From NCBI RefSeq assembly GCF_938030785.1, contig NZ_CALHIK010000062.1, positions 1 to 8,679 on the forward strand: a stretch of 8,679 nt of DNA, in the 5' to 3' direction. The position numbers and the translations under genes were made by a program. Each line of letters starts with the position of its first letter. Position 1 is the first letter of the stretch. Of this stretch, positions 1 to 5,505 are shown piece by piece. This stretch comes from an uncultured Campylobacter sp. (GTDB taxonomy: Bacteria; Campylobacterota; Campylobacteria; Campylobacterales; Campylobacteraceae). A model generated the notes under the pieces. That model did not search any database. It saw nothing but the letters and a program-made list of their open reading frames with translations, and was not told where the DNA came from.

Positions 1-1
1 G

Positions 2-61
2 TATCTAAATAAAGGAAAAACGCTCATTACGCCCGAACGGAAAGGGGTATTTTTTATATAG
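2..61 (+). CDS. Possible C-terminal end of a plus-strand gene (partial)
   Basis: From base 2 one plus-strand frame stays open for 19 codons and stops with TAG at 59-61. The tail would end in residues LITPERKGVFFI. The other two plus frames stop within the first few codons. A stop here, followed by a strong hairpin at 88-120 and then the convergent stop of the next gene, is the layout expected between converging genes. However, 19 open codons occur by chance fairly often and the peptide matches no family I recognise. This is only a possible gene end. Confidence 0.22.
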   Translation, partial: YLNKGKTLITPERKGVFFI

Positions 62-87
62 CATCATTAAATAAGGCGTGTTTACTT

Positions 88-120
88 GCTTCTAAATTTA
101 AAGTTTTTAAATTTAGAAGC
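88..120. terminator. Perfect 15-bp hairpin between gene ends, probable terminator
   Basis: The arm GCTTCTAAATTTAAA (88-102) and its exact reverse complement (106-120) are separated by the 3-base loop GTT. The hairpin sits 35 bases beyond the stop codon of the minus-strand binding-protein gene. The stem is AT-rich with a GC base on each side, and no clean U-run follows on either strand, so it is not a textbook intrinsic terminator. Its symmetry would let it act in both directions. Confidence 0.45.
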
Positions 121-155
121 TTGGGCAAAGACTTTTAGGGTGTAACGACTAACTT

Positions 156-959
156 CTAAAGAAAACTGTAAATTCCCTCTAACAAGAAATATTTTTTATC
201 CGCGGTTCCTCGGTAAAACGGATCAAAGGTCTCTTCATAGGCGTTTTTGAAAAATCCCTCTTTGCTTAGCTTGATGAGCTCTGCATTGACGAAATCAAGC
301 AGCTCTTGATTGCCTTTTTGCACGCCGATACCCATAAAATCGGGCGAGCCCAAATTCTTCATAGCCACTTCCACCGTATCGTCGGCGACCGGATAGGCTA
401 GCACTATCAGATTATCGGTGGCGTAAGCATCGACTTTGCCGTCTTTTAGCATCCTGTAGCACTCTCTGGCGATCTTGCAAAATTCAAAATTGCTAAATCC
501 CTCCTTGCGGAAAAACGCTTCGCCCGTGCCGCCGCTTTCCAGCAAGACCCTTTTATTTCGAAGCTCGCCGAGGGACTTTATCCTATCGTCCTTTCTAGTT
601 AGCACGCCTAAATTTACTGAAAAATAGGGGATCGAAAAGTCGATCTGCTTCGAGCGCGACTCGGTTATGGTGATCGTAGCGATAACCATATCGACCCTGT
701 TATTTATAAGAGCGGGGATTCTGTCTTCTACATTCATAGGCACGAATTCTATCCTGCCTTGCTTTGGCGCAAAAAGATCATTTGCGATGGTCTTTGCCAT
801 CGTCACCTCAAATCCTTCAAATTTACCCTCGTTTAGCTCGCCGAAAGGCGGCTGTCCGTCATAAACTCCTATTCTAATGACGCCGTTTTGCCTAATGCTC
901 TCTAGGCTATCGGCAAAAAGCGCAACGCACGATAATAACAACGCAAAAATTAATTTCAT
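156..959 (-). CDS. Periplasmic amino-acid-type solute-binding protein, paralogue 1
   Basis: This is a 267-residue secreted binding protein of the SBP_bac_3 (polar amino acid ABC transporter) family, near the usual family length. Residues 1-16 form a signal peptide with a type I cleavage site after LFA (before D17). Family hallmarks follow: the GKFEGFEV block (about 45-52), the RIPALINNRVDMVI block (about 80-93), TITESR with the ligand-carboxylate Arg (R102), DFSIPYF (107-113) and Asp182 in the second lobe. Cysteines 161 and 167 are conserved in all three paralogues and could form a disulfide. The tail at 245-267 is also shared. The ATG is preceded by AAGGA. It is the last of three tandem copies and no permease or ATPase gene is nearby. 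Ligand unknown; an amino acid is likely from the family. Residues 140-147 (LESGGTGE) differ most from the other two copies, suggesting altered specificity. Confidence 0.93.
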   Translation of the reverse strand: MKLIFALLLSCVALFADSLESIRQNGVIRIGVYDGQPPFGELNEGKFEGFEVTMAKTIANDLFAPKQGRIEFVPMNVEDRIPALINNRVDMVIATITITESRSKQIDFSIPYFSVNLGVLTRKDDRIKSLGELRNKRVLLESGGTGEAFFRKEGFSNFEFCKIARECYRMLKDGKVDAYATDNLIVLAYPVADDTVEVAMKNLGSPDFMGIGVQKGNQELLDFVNAELIKLSKEGFFKNAYEETFDPFYRGTADKKYFLLEGIYSFL

Positions 960-1000
960 CCATGAATCCTTAAATTTTTAAATTTAATCTCGCTCCTAGC

Positions 1001-1006
1001 TCTATA
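1001..1006 (-). promoter_or_regulatory. Weak -10 candidate for binding-protein paralogue 1
   Basis: On the minus strand TATAGA lies about 42 bases upstream of the ATG at 959. No -35 box or extended TG motif is visible, so this is the weakest of the promoter calls. The gene could instead be read through from paralogue 2. Confidence 0.2.
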
Positions 1007-1019
1007 GGGGCAGAAAGTC

Positions 1020-1059
1020 GGTCAAAATTTTACTTTAAAATTTTTAAATTCGGCTGACC
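1020..1059 (-). terminator. Imperfect AT-rich hairpin after paralogue 2
   Basis: Just beyond the stop codon at 1065, AAAATTTT at 1024-1031 can pair with AAAATTTT at 1037-1044 around a 5-base loop. GGTC at 1020-1023 can pair with GACC at 1056-1059 across an asymmetric bulge. This may end or attenuate transcription between paralogues 2 and 1. The stem is weak and no U-run is obvious. Confidence 0.3.
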
Positions 1060-1064
1060 CGTTT

Positions 1065-1871
1065 TTAAAGCATATTATAAATTCCATCCAGCAAAAAGTA
1101 TTTTTTCTCCGCCAATCCTCGGTAAAACGGATCGAAGTTCTCCTCGTAAGCTTTTGAAAAAAATCCCTCTTTGCTTAGCTTGATGAGCTCAGCATTGACG
1201 AAATCAAGCAGTTCTTTATTATCTTTTTGCACGCCGATGCCTATAAAATCGCTCGGTCCTAAATTTTTAAACGGCACTTCCAATATATCGTCGATGACGG
1301 AGTAGGCGAGCACTATGAGATTGTCGTTGATATATCCGTCGGCATCACCGCTGCGAACCATCTGGTAGCACTCTTTAGCAGAAGCGCAATGACCGATATT
1401 GGTAAATCCCTTTTGTTTGAAAAATTTCTCCGCTACGGTCGCGTTGCCCTCAAAGATGATCTTTTTATCGTGAAGTTGCGCCATATCTGTAAAGCCGTCC
1501 GCTTTGCGCGTCAGAATTCCTAAATTTACTGAAAAATAGGGAAGTGAAAAATCGATCTTTCTCTTGCGCTCAGCGGTGATGCTAAATAGACCGATTACCA
1601 GATCTACTTTATTCGTTTCTAAAAATGGAATTCTATCGTTTACGCCTAGAGAGATGAACTCTACCTTTCCCTCTTTTTTGCCGAATATATCTTTGGCGAT
1701 CGCATGGGCTAAATTTATTTCAAAGCCTTCAAATTTTCCGTTATTGGACTCGCAAAGCGGTGGATGTCCGTCGCGAACGCCGATGCGAATAACGCCGCTT
1801 TGTCTGATCTCTTCAAGGCTATTCGCAAAAAGCCCCGCACAAAGCACAAATATAGCGATAAGTACTCTCAT
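1065..1871 (-). CDS. Periplasmic amino-acid-type solute-binding protein, paralogue 2
   Basis: This 268-residue protein is a second SBP_bac_3 copy. I place the start at the ATG at 1871, not at an in-frame ATG at 1913. AAAGGAGAGGAG lies directly upstream of 1871, translation from there gives a normal signal peptide (cleavage after LFA, before N17), and the upstream ATG would put a charged 14-residue extension in front of it and overlap the -10 box. Visible hallmarks are GKFEGFEI (45-52), RIPFLETNKVDLVI (80-93), Arg102, DFSLPYF (107-113), Asp183 and the Cys162/Cys168 pair. An extra Cys40 sits in the first ligand-facing loop (HPPLCES), where the other copies have G or S. In the C-terminal part it is almost identical in DNA to paralogue 1. 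No transporter membrane or ATPase genes are nearby. The ligand is probably an amino acid. Confidence 0.93.
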   Translation of the reverse strand: MRVLIAIFVLCAGLFANSLEEIRQSGVIRIGVRDGHPPLCESNNGKFEGFEINLAHAIAKDIFGKKEGKVEFISLGVNDRIPFLETNKVDLVIGLFSITAERKRKIDFSLPYFSVNLGILTRKADGFTDMAQLHDKKIIFEGNATVAEKFFKQKGFTNIGHCASAKECYQMVRSGDADGYINDNLIVLAYSVIDDILEVPFKNLGPSDFIGIGVQKDNKELLDFVNAELIKLSKEGFFSKAYEENFDPFYRGLAEKKYFLLDGIYNML

Positions 1872-1903
1872 CTCCTCTCCTTTATCGTTTAAATCCCAAC
1901 GGT

Positions 1904-1912
1904 ATTCTAGCA
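1904..1912 (-). promoter_or_regulatory. Extended -10 promoter for paralogue 2
   Basis: The minus strand reads TTTTTGCTAGAAT, so the -10 hexamer TAGAAT is preceded by TGC. This matches the Campylobacter sigma-70 pattern of a T-rich stretch plus TGnTAnAAT with no -35 box. It lies 32 bases upstream of the chosen ATG and supports that start. Confidence 0.55.
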
Positions 1913-2010
1913 AAAATAAGGCAAAAAGGGCTAAATTTTTATTAAAAATCGAATTTATTATTTGAAAAAACGAGTAATTAGATGAAATTTTAAAGAATTT
2001 TTGAAATTTA

Positions 2011-2031
2011 GCGGGTTTTTTGAAAACCCGC
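2011..2031 (-). terminator. GC-rich hairpin after paralogue 3, probable terminator
   Basis: Six bases past the stop codon of paralogue 3 the minus strand folds into a perfect 9-bp stem (GCGGGTTTT with AAAACCCGC) around a CAA loop. TAAATTTC follows. The GC-rich base and close distance to the stop support termination, although the following T-run is broken. Confidence 0.55.
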
Positions 2032-2037
2032 CAAGTG

Positions 2038-2847
2038 TTATAAGAGGCTGTAAATTTCGTCGAGTAGAAAGTATTTTTTATCTACCAAGCCGCGATAAAA
2101 CGGCTCGAAAGTATTGCTGTAGGCCTTTTTGAAAAAGCCCTCTTTGCTTAGCTTGATGAGTTCTGCGTTTACCAGTTCAAGCAGCTCCTTGTTGCCCTTC
2201 GAAACGCCCACGCCGATAAATTCCGTCGAGCCCAGCGTCTTAAACGGCACTTCCAAGGCGTGATCGATGACACCGTATGCCAACACTACGAGATTGTCGT
2301 TTATATAGGCGTCGGCTTGGCCGTTTTTTACCATTTCGTAGCATTCGTTTGTGGTGCTGCAGCGTACTAGATTATGAAATTTTTCCTTTTTCAGATACTC
2401 TTCGGGAGCCGTTGCGTTGCCCTCTACTAAGATTTTCATATCTTTAAGCTGCGAAATATCGTTGATCGCATCGGCTTTACGCGTTAGCACGCCGAAATTT
2501 ACGGAAAGATACGGGATAGAAAAATCGATATGCTTACTTCGCTCAGGCGTTATGGTAAGGCTGCCGATAACCAGATCGACCTTGTTATTTACTAAAGAAG
2601 GGATACGCTCGCTTGCCGTGACGGGGATAAATTTAATATCGCCCTTTTTATCGCCGAAGATCCCTTTAGCTATAGCTCTAGCCAGCGAAATTTCAAACCC
2701 TTCAAACTCGCCGTTTTTAGAATCGCTAAGTGGTGGGCGACCCTCTCTGATGCCGATTTTGATCGTGCCGCTTTGTCTTATACTGTCTAAGCTGTTTGCA
2801 AAGATACTGCCGCAAAGCGCAAAGATCATACAAAAAATTACTTTCAT
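2038..2847 (-). CDS. Periplasmic amino-acid-type solute-binding protein, paralogue 3
   Basis: This 269-residue SBP_bac_3 protein is the first gene in the minus-strand reading direction of the three-copy cluster. The signal peptide covers residues 1-17 with type I cleavage after IFA (before N18). Hallmarks are GEFEGFEI (46-53), RIPSLVNNKVDLVI (81-94), Arg103, DFSIPYL (108-114), Asp184 in YINDNLVV and the Cys163/Cys169 pair. The C-terminal tail from about residue 228 is shared with both neighbours. AAGGAA precedes the ATG. It shares EGNAT (142-146) with paralogue 2 but not with paralogue 1, so 2 and 3 look closer in the hinge and second lobe. Its own -10 box and a hairpin after its stop suggest it can be transcribed alone. 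The exact ligand cannot be read from sequence. Confidence 0.93.
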   Translation of the reverse strand: MKVIFCMIFALCGSIFANSLDSIRQSGTIKIGIREGRPPLSDSKNGEFEGFEISLARAIAKGIFGDKKGDIKFIPVTASERIPSLVNNKVDLVIGSLTITPERSKHIDFSIPYLSVNFGVLTRKADAINDISQLKDMKILVEGNATAPEEYLKKEKFHNLVRCSTTNECYEMVKNGQADAYINDNLVVLAYGVIDHALEVPFKTLGSTEFIGVGVSKGNKELLELVNAELIKLSKEGFFKKAYSNTFEPFYRGLVDKKYFLLDEIYSLL

Positions 2848-2906
2848 CCGATTTCCTTATCGTGAATTGATATTCGTTTTAAAACCTCGGCTTCAAAACG
2901 GACGAT

Positions 2907-2912
2907 ATTGTA
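2907..2912 (-). promoter_or_regulatory. -10 box for paralogue 3
   Basis: TACAAT on the minus strand lies about 60 bases upstream of the ATG, with an A/T-rich tract (TTTAAAATTTTTGAGA) just before it. A -35 box at standard spacing is not visible, as is usual for Campylobacter sigma-70 promoters. Confidence 0.4.
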
Positions 2913-3019
2913 TCTCAAAAATTTTAAATATAACTTCAATTACAGAATAATATCGTTGAAAATTCCGAAAGCGGCGCAAATTTCGCGCAAGCAGGAAGCT
3001 AAATTTTAAAATTTTATCG

Positions 3020-3523
3020 TTATTTTGCGTCGAATTCTACGATTTTATTGAGCACGTACTGCTCCAAATCGCGTCTAGGCACGTCATTTTTGAGCGCTTC
3101 GTTGTAGATATTTTCGACTACGCGGCTGTATTTTTCGTAGGGGAAGTAGAGGAAATGGTTCGCCCAAGCGCGTTTGATGAGCTCGTGGGTTAGCTTTTTT
3201 CTAGCCCACGCTTTGAAGCAATCAAAGCCGATAAAAACCGCCGACGTCGTTATGATCGTAAATAAAATTGAGAAGTGAAAGTCGATCTTTTCGAACATCG
3301 CATGCGTAAGCGTTATCAAAAACATAACGCAGACGAATGCGAAGCAGGCGAAGATCACGTAGGATCTGCCGTAGTTAAATTTAAAATTTAGCTTCGAAGG
3401 ATCGACGAGCATTCCGTCGTTAAATTCGGCATTGGCTTCGAGCAGATCGCGGAAAAGCACGGGTTTATGCGATACATGAAACATAATATCTAAAAGCTTG
3501 CCTTTAAAATTTGACCTATCCAT
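3020..3523 (-). CDS. Hypothetical two-helix inner-membrane protein
   Basis: I do not recognise this 167-residue protein. An N-terminal polar stretch (1-54) is followed by two hydrophobic segments at about 55-76 and 82-102, separated by a short link, and then a basic and amphipathic C-terminal region (103-167). No signal peptide is seen. A hairpin topology with both ends in the cytoplasm fits the basic residues after the second helix (KAWARKK, 104-110). AAGGAA sits 5 bases before the ATG, and a TATAAT box lies 24 bases upstream. The gene is divergent from the aminotransferase gene and shares an 83-bp promoter region with it. Its topology loosely resembles that of the DUF3137 protein at 4532-5497, but I see no sequence similarity. 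Confidence 0.75.
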   Translation of the reverse strand: MDRSNFKGKLLDIMFHVSHKPVLFRDLLEANAEFNDGMLVDPSKLNFKFNYGRSYVIFACFAFVCVMFLITLTHAMFEKIDFHFSILFTIITTSAVFIGFDCFKAWARKKLTHELIKRAWANHFLYFPYEKYSRVVENIYNEALKNDVPRRDLEQYVLNKIVEFDAK

Positions 3524-3547
3524 CGGGGTTCCTTCGATTTTTGCGGC

Positions 3548-3553
3548 ATTATA
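3548..3553 (-). promoter_or_regulatory. -10 box (TATAAT) for the hypothetical membrane protein
   Basis: A consensus TATAAT on the minus strand is 24 bases upstream of the ATG at 3523 and follows TTTAAGA. The left arm of the inverted repeat at 3552-3578 overlaps its first two bases. Confidence 0.5.
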
Positions 3554-3578
3554 TCTTAAATTAAATTGTTATAAGATA
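3552..3578. repeat. Inverted repeat in the divergent promoter region
   Basis: TATCTTA (3552-3558) and TAAGATA (3572-3578) form 7-bp arms around a 13-base AT-rich spacer. Each arm touches the -10 box of one of the two divergent genes. The centre-to-centre distance of the arms is 20 bases, about two helical turns, compatible with a dimeric regulator. It could equally be a by-product of AT-rich promoter sequence. Confidence 0.4.
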
Positions 3579-3582
3579 AAAT
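3577..3582 (+). promoter_or_regulatory. -10 candidate for the aminotransferase gene
   Basis: TAAAAT on the plus strand lies 24 bases before the ATG at 3607, mirroring the spacing on the other strand. An alternative hexamer, TATAAG, lies at 3570-3575. No -35 box is evident. Confidence 0.35.
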
Positions 3583-3606
3583 GGTGCGAAATTTCAAGGA
3601 GAGATT

Positions 3607-4485
3607 ATGTTTGAAATCAGCGGAATGAGCGGTGACGAGATAGTTTATATTAACGGCAAATTTTGCAAAGCTAAAGAGGCTGCGATAAGCCCTTTTGATC
3701 GCGGTTTCGTGCTTGGGGACGGCATTTATGAAGTAGCACCCGTGGTAAATTCTAAAATTTGCGACAGAGCGGATTTTTGGGAGCGCTTTGAACGTAGCGC
3801 CGCACAGATCGAGCTGAAAATTCCATATTCTCGCGAAAAATATGAGGAAATTTTATATGAGCTTATCTCTCGCAACGGCGTGAGCGAGGGCGCTTTCTAT
3901 ACTCAGATCACAAGAGGTGCGGCGATGCGCGATTTTGATTACGTCCGCGGCATAGAGCCCAGCGTCTTTGCCTTTGTCTATCATACGCAAATTTTTGATA
4001 ATCCTCTCGCAAAAGAGGGGATCGAGATCGTAAGCCTGCCCGAGATCCGCTGGCACAGGCGCGATATAAAATCGATCTCGCTTTTAGCCCAGTGTATCTT
4101 AAAGCACGAGGCCCACAAGGTGGGTGCTTATGAGTGCTTTTTGATCGAGGACGGGCTTGTTACCGAGTGTTCGAGCTCCAGCGCGTTTATTATCAAAGAT
4201 GACGTTCTGATCACGCGACCGCTTTCAAACGACATACTGCCGGGCATCCGCCGCAAGGTGATCCTAGGCCTTGCCGAGCAGGCGGGGCTTAGCGTACAGC
4301 AGCGGGCGTTTGGAATGAGCGAGGTTTATGAGGCCGATGAGGCCTTCATCAGCGCGGCGACGCTGATGGTGTTGCCGATCGTAAAAGCTGACGGCAGGCA
4401 GATCGGGGGCGGTACGGTCGGCAAATACGTACCGCGCCTGCGTGAGATGTATGCCGCGCGGCTAAGAGCCGAAGCGGGACTGTAA
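3607..4485 (+). CDS. dat: D-amino acid aminotransferase-like class IV PLP enzyme
   Basis: This 292-residue fold-type IV PLP enzyme most resembles D-amino acid aminotransferase, which exchanges the amino group between D-amino acids and 2-oxo acids (for example D-Ala + 2-oxoglutarate giving pyruvate + D-Glu) in the cytoplasm and so feeds peptidoglycan synthesis. Motifs in order: DRGFVLGDGIYEV (31-43, active-site Tyr41), TRGAAMRDF (102-110), the PLP lysine K155 in DIKSISLL (153-160), Glu187 in VTECSSSSAF (185-194) contacting the pyridine nitrogen, and ILPGIRR (210-216). Bacillus Dat has Arg98 and His100 in PRxH to bind the substrate carboxylate; here the matching residues are Arg108 and Phe110, so the His is lost. 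Related class IV enzymes (branched-chain aminotransferase, aminodeoxychorismate lyase) fit less well. The start is supported by AAGGAG 5 bases before the ATG; Met7 is a weaker alternative. Confidence 0.88.
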   Translation: MFEISGMSGDEIVYINGKFCKAKEAAISPFDRGFVLGDGIYEVAPVVNSKICDRADFWERFERSAAQIELKIPYSREKYEEILYELISRNGVSEGAFYTQITRGAAMRDFDYVRGIEPSVFAFVYHTQIFDNPLAKEGIEIVSLPEIRWHRRDIKSISLLAQCILKHEAHKVGAYECFLIEDGLVTECSSSSAFIIKDDVLITRPLSNDILPGIRRKVILGLAEQAGLSVQQRAFGMSEVYEADEAFISAATLMVLPIVKADGRQIGGGTVGKYVPRLREMYAARLRAEAGL

Positions 4486-4491
4486 TAGAGC

Positions 4492-4505
4492 GGTCAAATT
4501 TGACC
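4492..4505. terminator. Palindrome between convergent genes, possible bidirectional terminator
   Basis: GGTCAAATTTGACC is a perfect 14-base palindrome in the 46-bp gap between the convergent aminotransferase and DUF3137 genes. It can extend by a C-G pair (4491/4507) with one bulged base. There is no U-run and the hairpin would have almost no loop, so a protein-binding site is also possible. Confidence 0.35.
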
Positions 4506-4531
4506 CGTTAAATTTAAACTACGCGGGCTGA

Positions 4532-5497
4532 TTAAATTTTGCTTTCTAGCTCGCCGGTTATGCGGCCTAGCTCGCTTACTAATTCTAAAATTTCAGCCAG
4601 TTCGTATTGGTGAGCATATGTCGTTCCAGTAGTTGGAGGTATGCTAAATAGCTCTGTTTCGAAGCGGTTCGGCGCGCCGTTTAGAAATAGGTAAAATTTA
4701 TTATCCATAAATGCCGCACTGATGCTAAATTTATGGTAGTATCGCTTTAGCTCGTTTAGTCGCTCCATCAACGTAGGCGTCAATAGATAGCGAGCTTCGA
4801 CCTTGTCATCAGCAAACACGCGAAATTCGCTATTAAAAACGACGTTGTCCATTAGCTCCTTCTCGCCTAAAATTTTTGTATTTAGCTCGCGGCTCGCCAA
4901 GATGGTTTTGGCGTAAAATCTCTTGCCGAATTCGCATATCAGCACGCTGCCGTTAAAATCCATATACGCATCATATAAGCTCATCGCAAGCGAAGCTAGC
5001 TTCACATAGGTATTGTCTATGCCCAGATCGTAGTTCTTTTTGATTCTAATCGCCTCGCTAAGGCTAAATTTTACCCCATCCCATTCGCCTTTTATCTCAT
5101 CTTCGCTGATAAAATCTGAGTTTGCAAAGATTCCCGCTCGCCTGAATTCCTTCGCGCTTATGCCGCGGCCTGGCAAATAAGTAAGCTGCGGATACGCCTG
5201 TGAGATCGCCGTGCGTACCAAAACTTTTTTGTAAAATAGTTTATATTCATAAGCGGCGTCCGCAATGCCGTCGTAAATGCAAGCAACATAAATAATCAAA
5301 AGCACCGCGTAGATAAGATAGACTTCGATCATCTTGTAATCCGTATCATCGTCTGTTTTAAATACCGCATCGATCGCAAACATTATGATAAACGGAAACA
5401 GATACAAAAATGCTATCTTGGCATAGATCATCACTACCTTGCAAATACACTTTTTTTGTTTGGCTCTACTTAGCGCTATCGCTCTTTCTAGCCGCAT
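4532..5497 (-). CDS. DUF3137 family membrane protein
   Basis: This 321-residue protein matches the DUF3137 pattern I know from bacterial membrane proteins. A basic N-terminus is followed by two transmembrane segments at about 21-46 and 57-76, then a large cytoplasmic-type domain. Family blocks include GISAKEFRRAGIF (112-124), SEDEIKGEWDGVKFSLSEA (131-149), FNGSVLICEFGKRF (181-194), FRVFADDKVEARYLLTPTLM (225-244) and FMDNKFYLFL (263-272). The function of the family is unknown. Start: ATG at 5497 with AAGGAA 4 bases upstream. That site overlaps the TAA of the upstream helicase gene (8 bases between the genes), so the two are almost certainly co-transcribed and probably translationally coupled. 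It converges on the aminotransferase gene. Confidence 0.85.
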   Translation of the reverse strand: MRLERAIALSRAKQKKCICKVVMIYAKIAFLYLFPFIIMFAIDAVFKTDDDTDYKMIEVYLIYAVLLIIYVACIYDGIADAAYEYKLFYKKVLVRTAISQAYPQLTYLPGRGISAKEFRRAGIFANSDFISEDEIKGEWDGVKFSLSEAIRIKKNYDLGIDNTYVKLASLAMSLYDAYMDFNGSVLICEFGKRFYAKTILASRELNTKILGEKELMDNVVFNSEFRVFADDKVEARYLLTPTLMERLNELKRYYHKFSISAAFMDNKFYLFLNGAPNRFETELFSIPPTTGTTYAHQYELAEILELVSELGRITGELESKI

Positions 5498-5505
5498 GCG
5501 TTTCC

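Noticed and set aside
88..120. Hairpin considered as an integration site or insertion-sequence end
   Set aside because: No transposase or integrase, no target duplication, and no second copy of the full arm elsewhere in the window; its position after a stop codon fits a terminator better.
911..959. Possible lipobox (LLSC at residues 8-11) in paralogue 1
   Set aside because: The hydrophobic core before the Cys would be only about 7 residues, Leu at -2 is unusual, and a good type I cleavage site after LFA is conserved in all three paralogues.
1564..1965. 133-codon plus-strand open frame opposite paralogue 2
   Set aside because: It lies antisense to a clear conserved gene, has no ribosome binding site, and similar antisense frames appear opposite the other paralogues (667-864, 2417-2950) because those genes share codon patterns.
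256..2160. Spaced identical blocks considered as a CRISPR-like direct repeat
   Set aside because: The copies are about 910-975 bases apart at the same codon position of three paralogous genes; this is gene duplication, not an array.
2417..2950. 177-codon plus-strand open frame opposite paralogue 3
   Set aside because: It is an antisense shadow of the binding-protein gene that also runs through its promoter; the product is Ser/Leu/Ile-rich with no domain.
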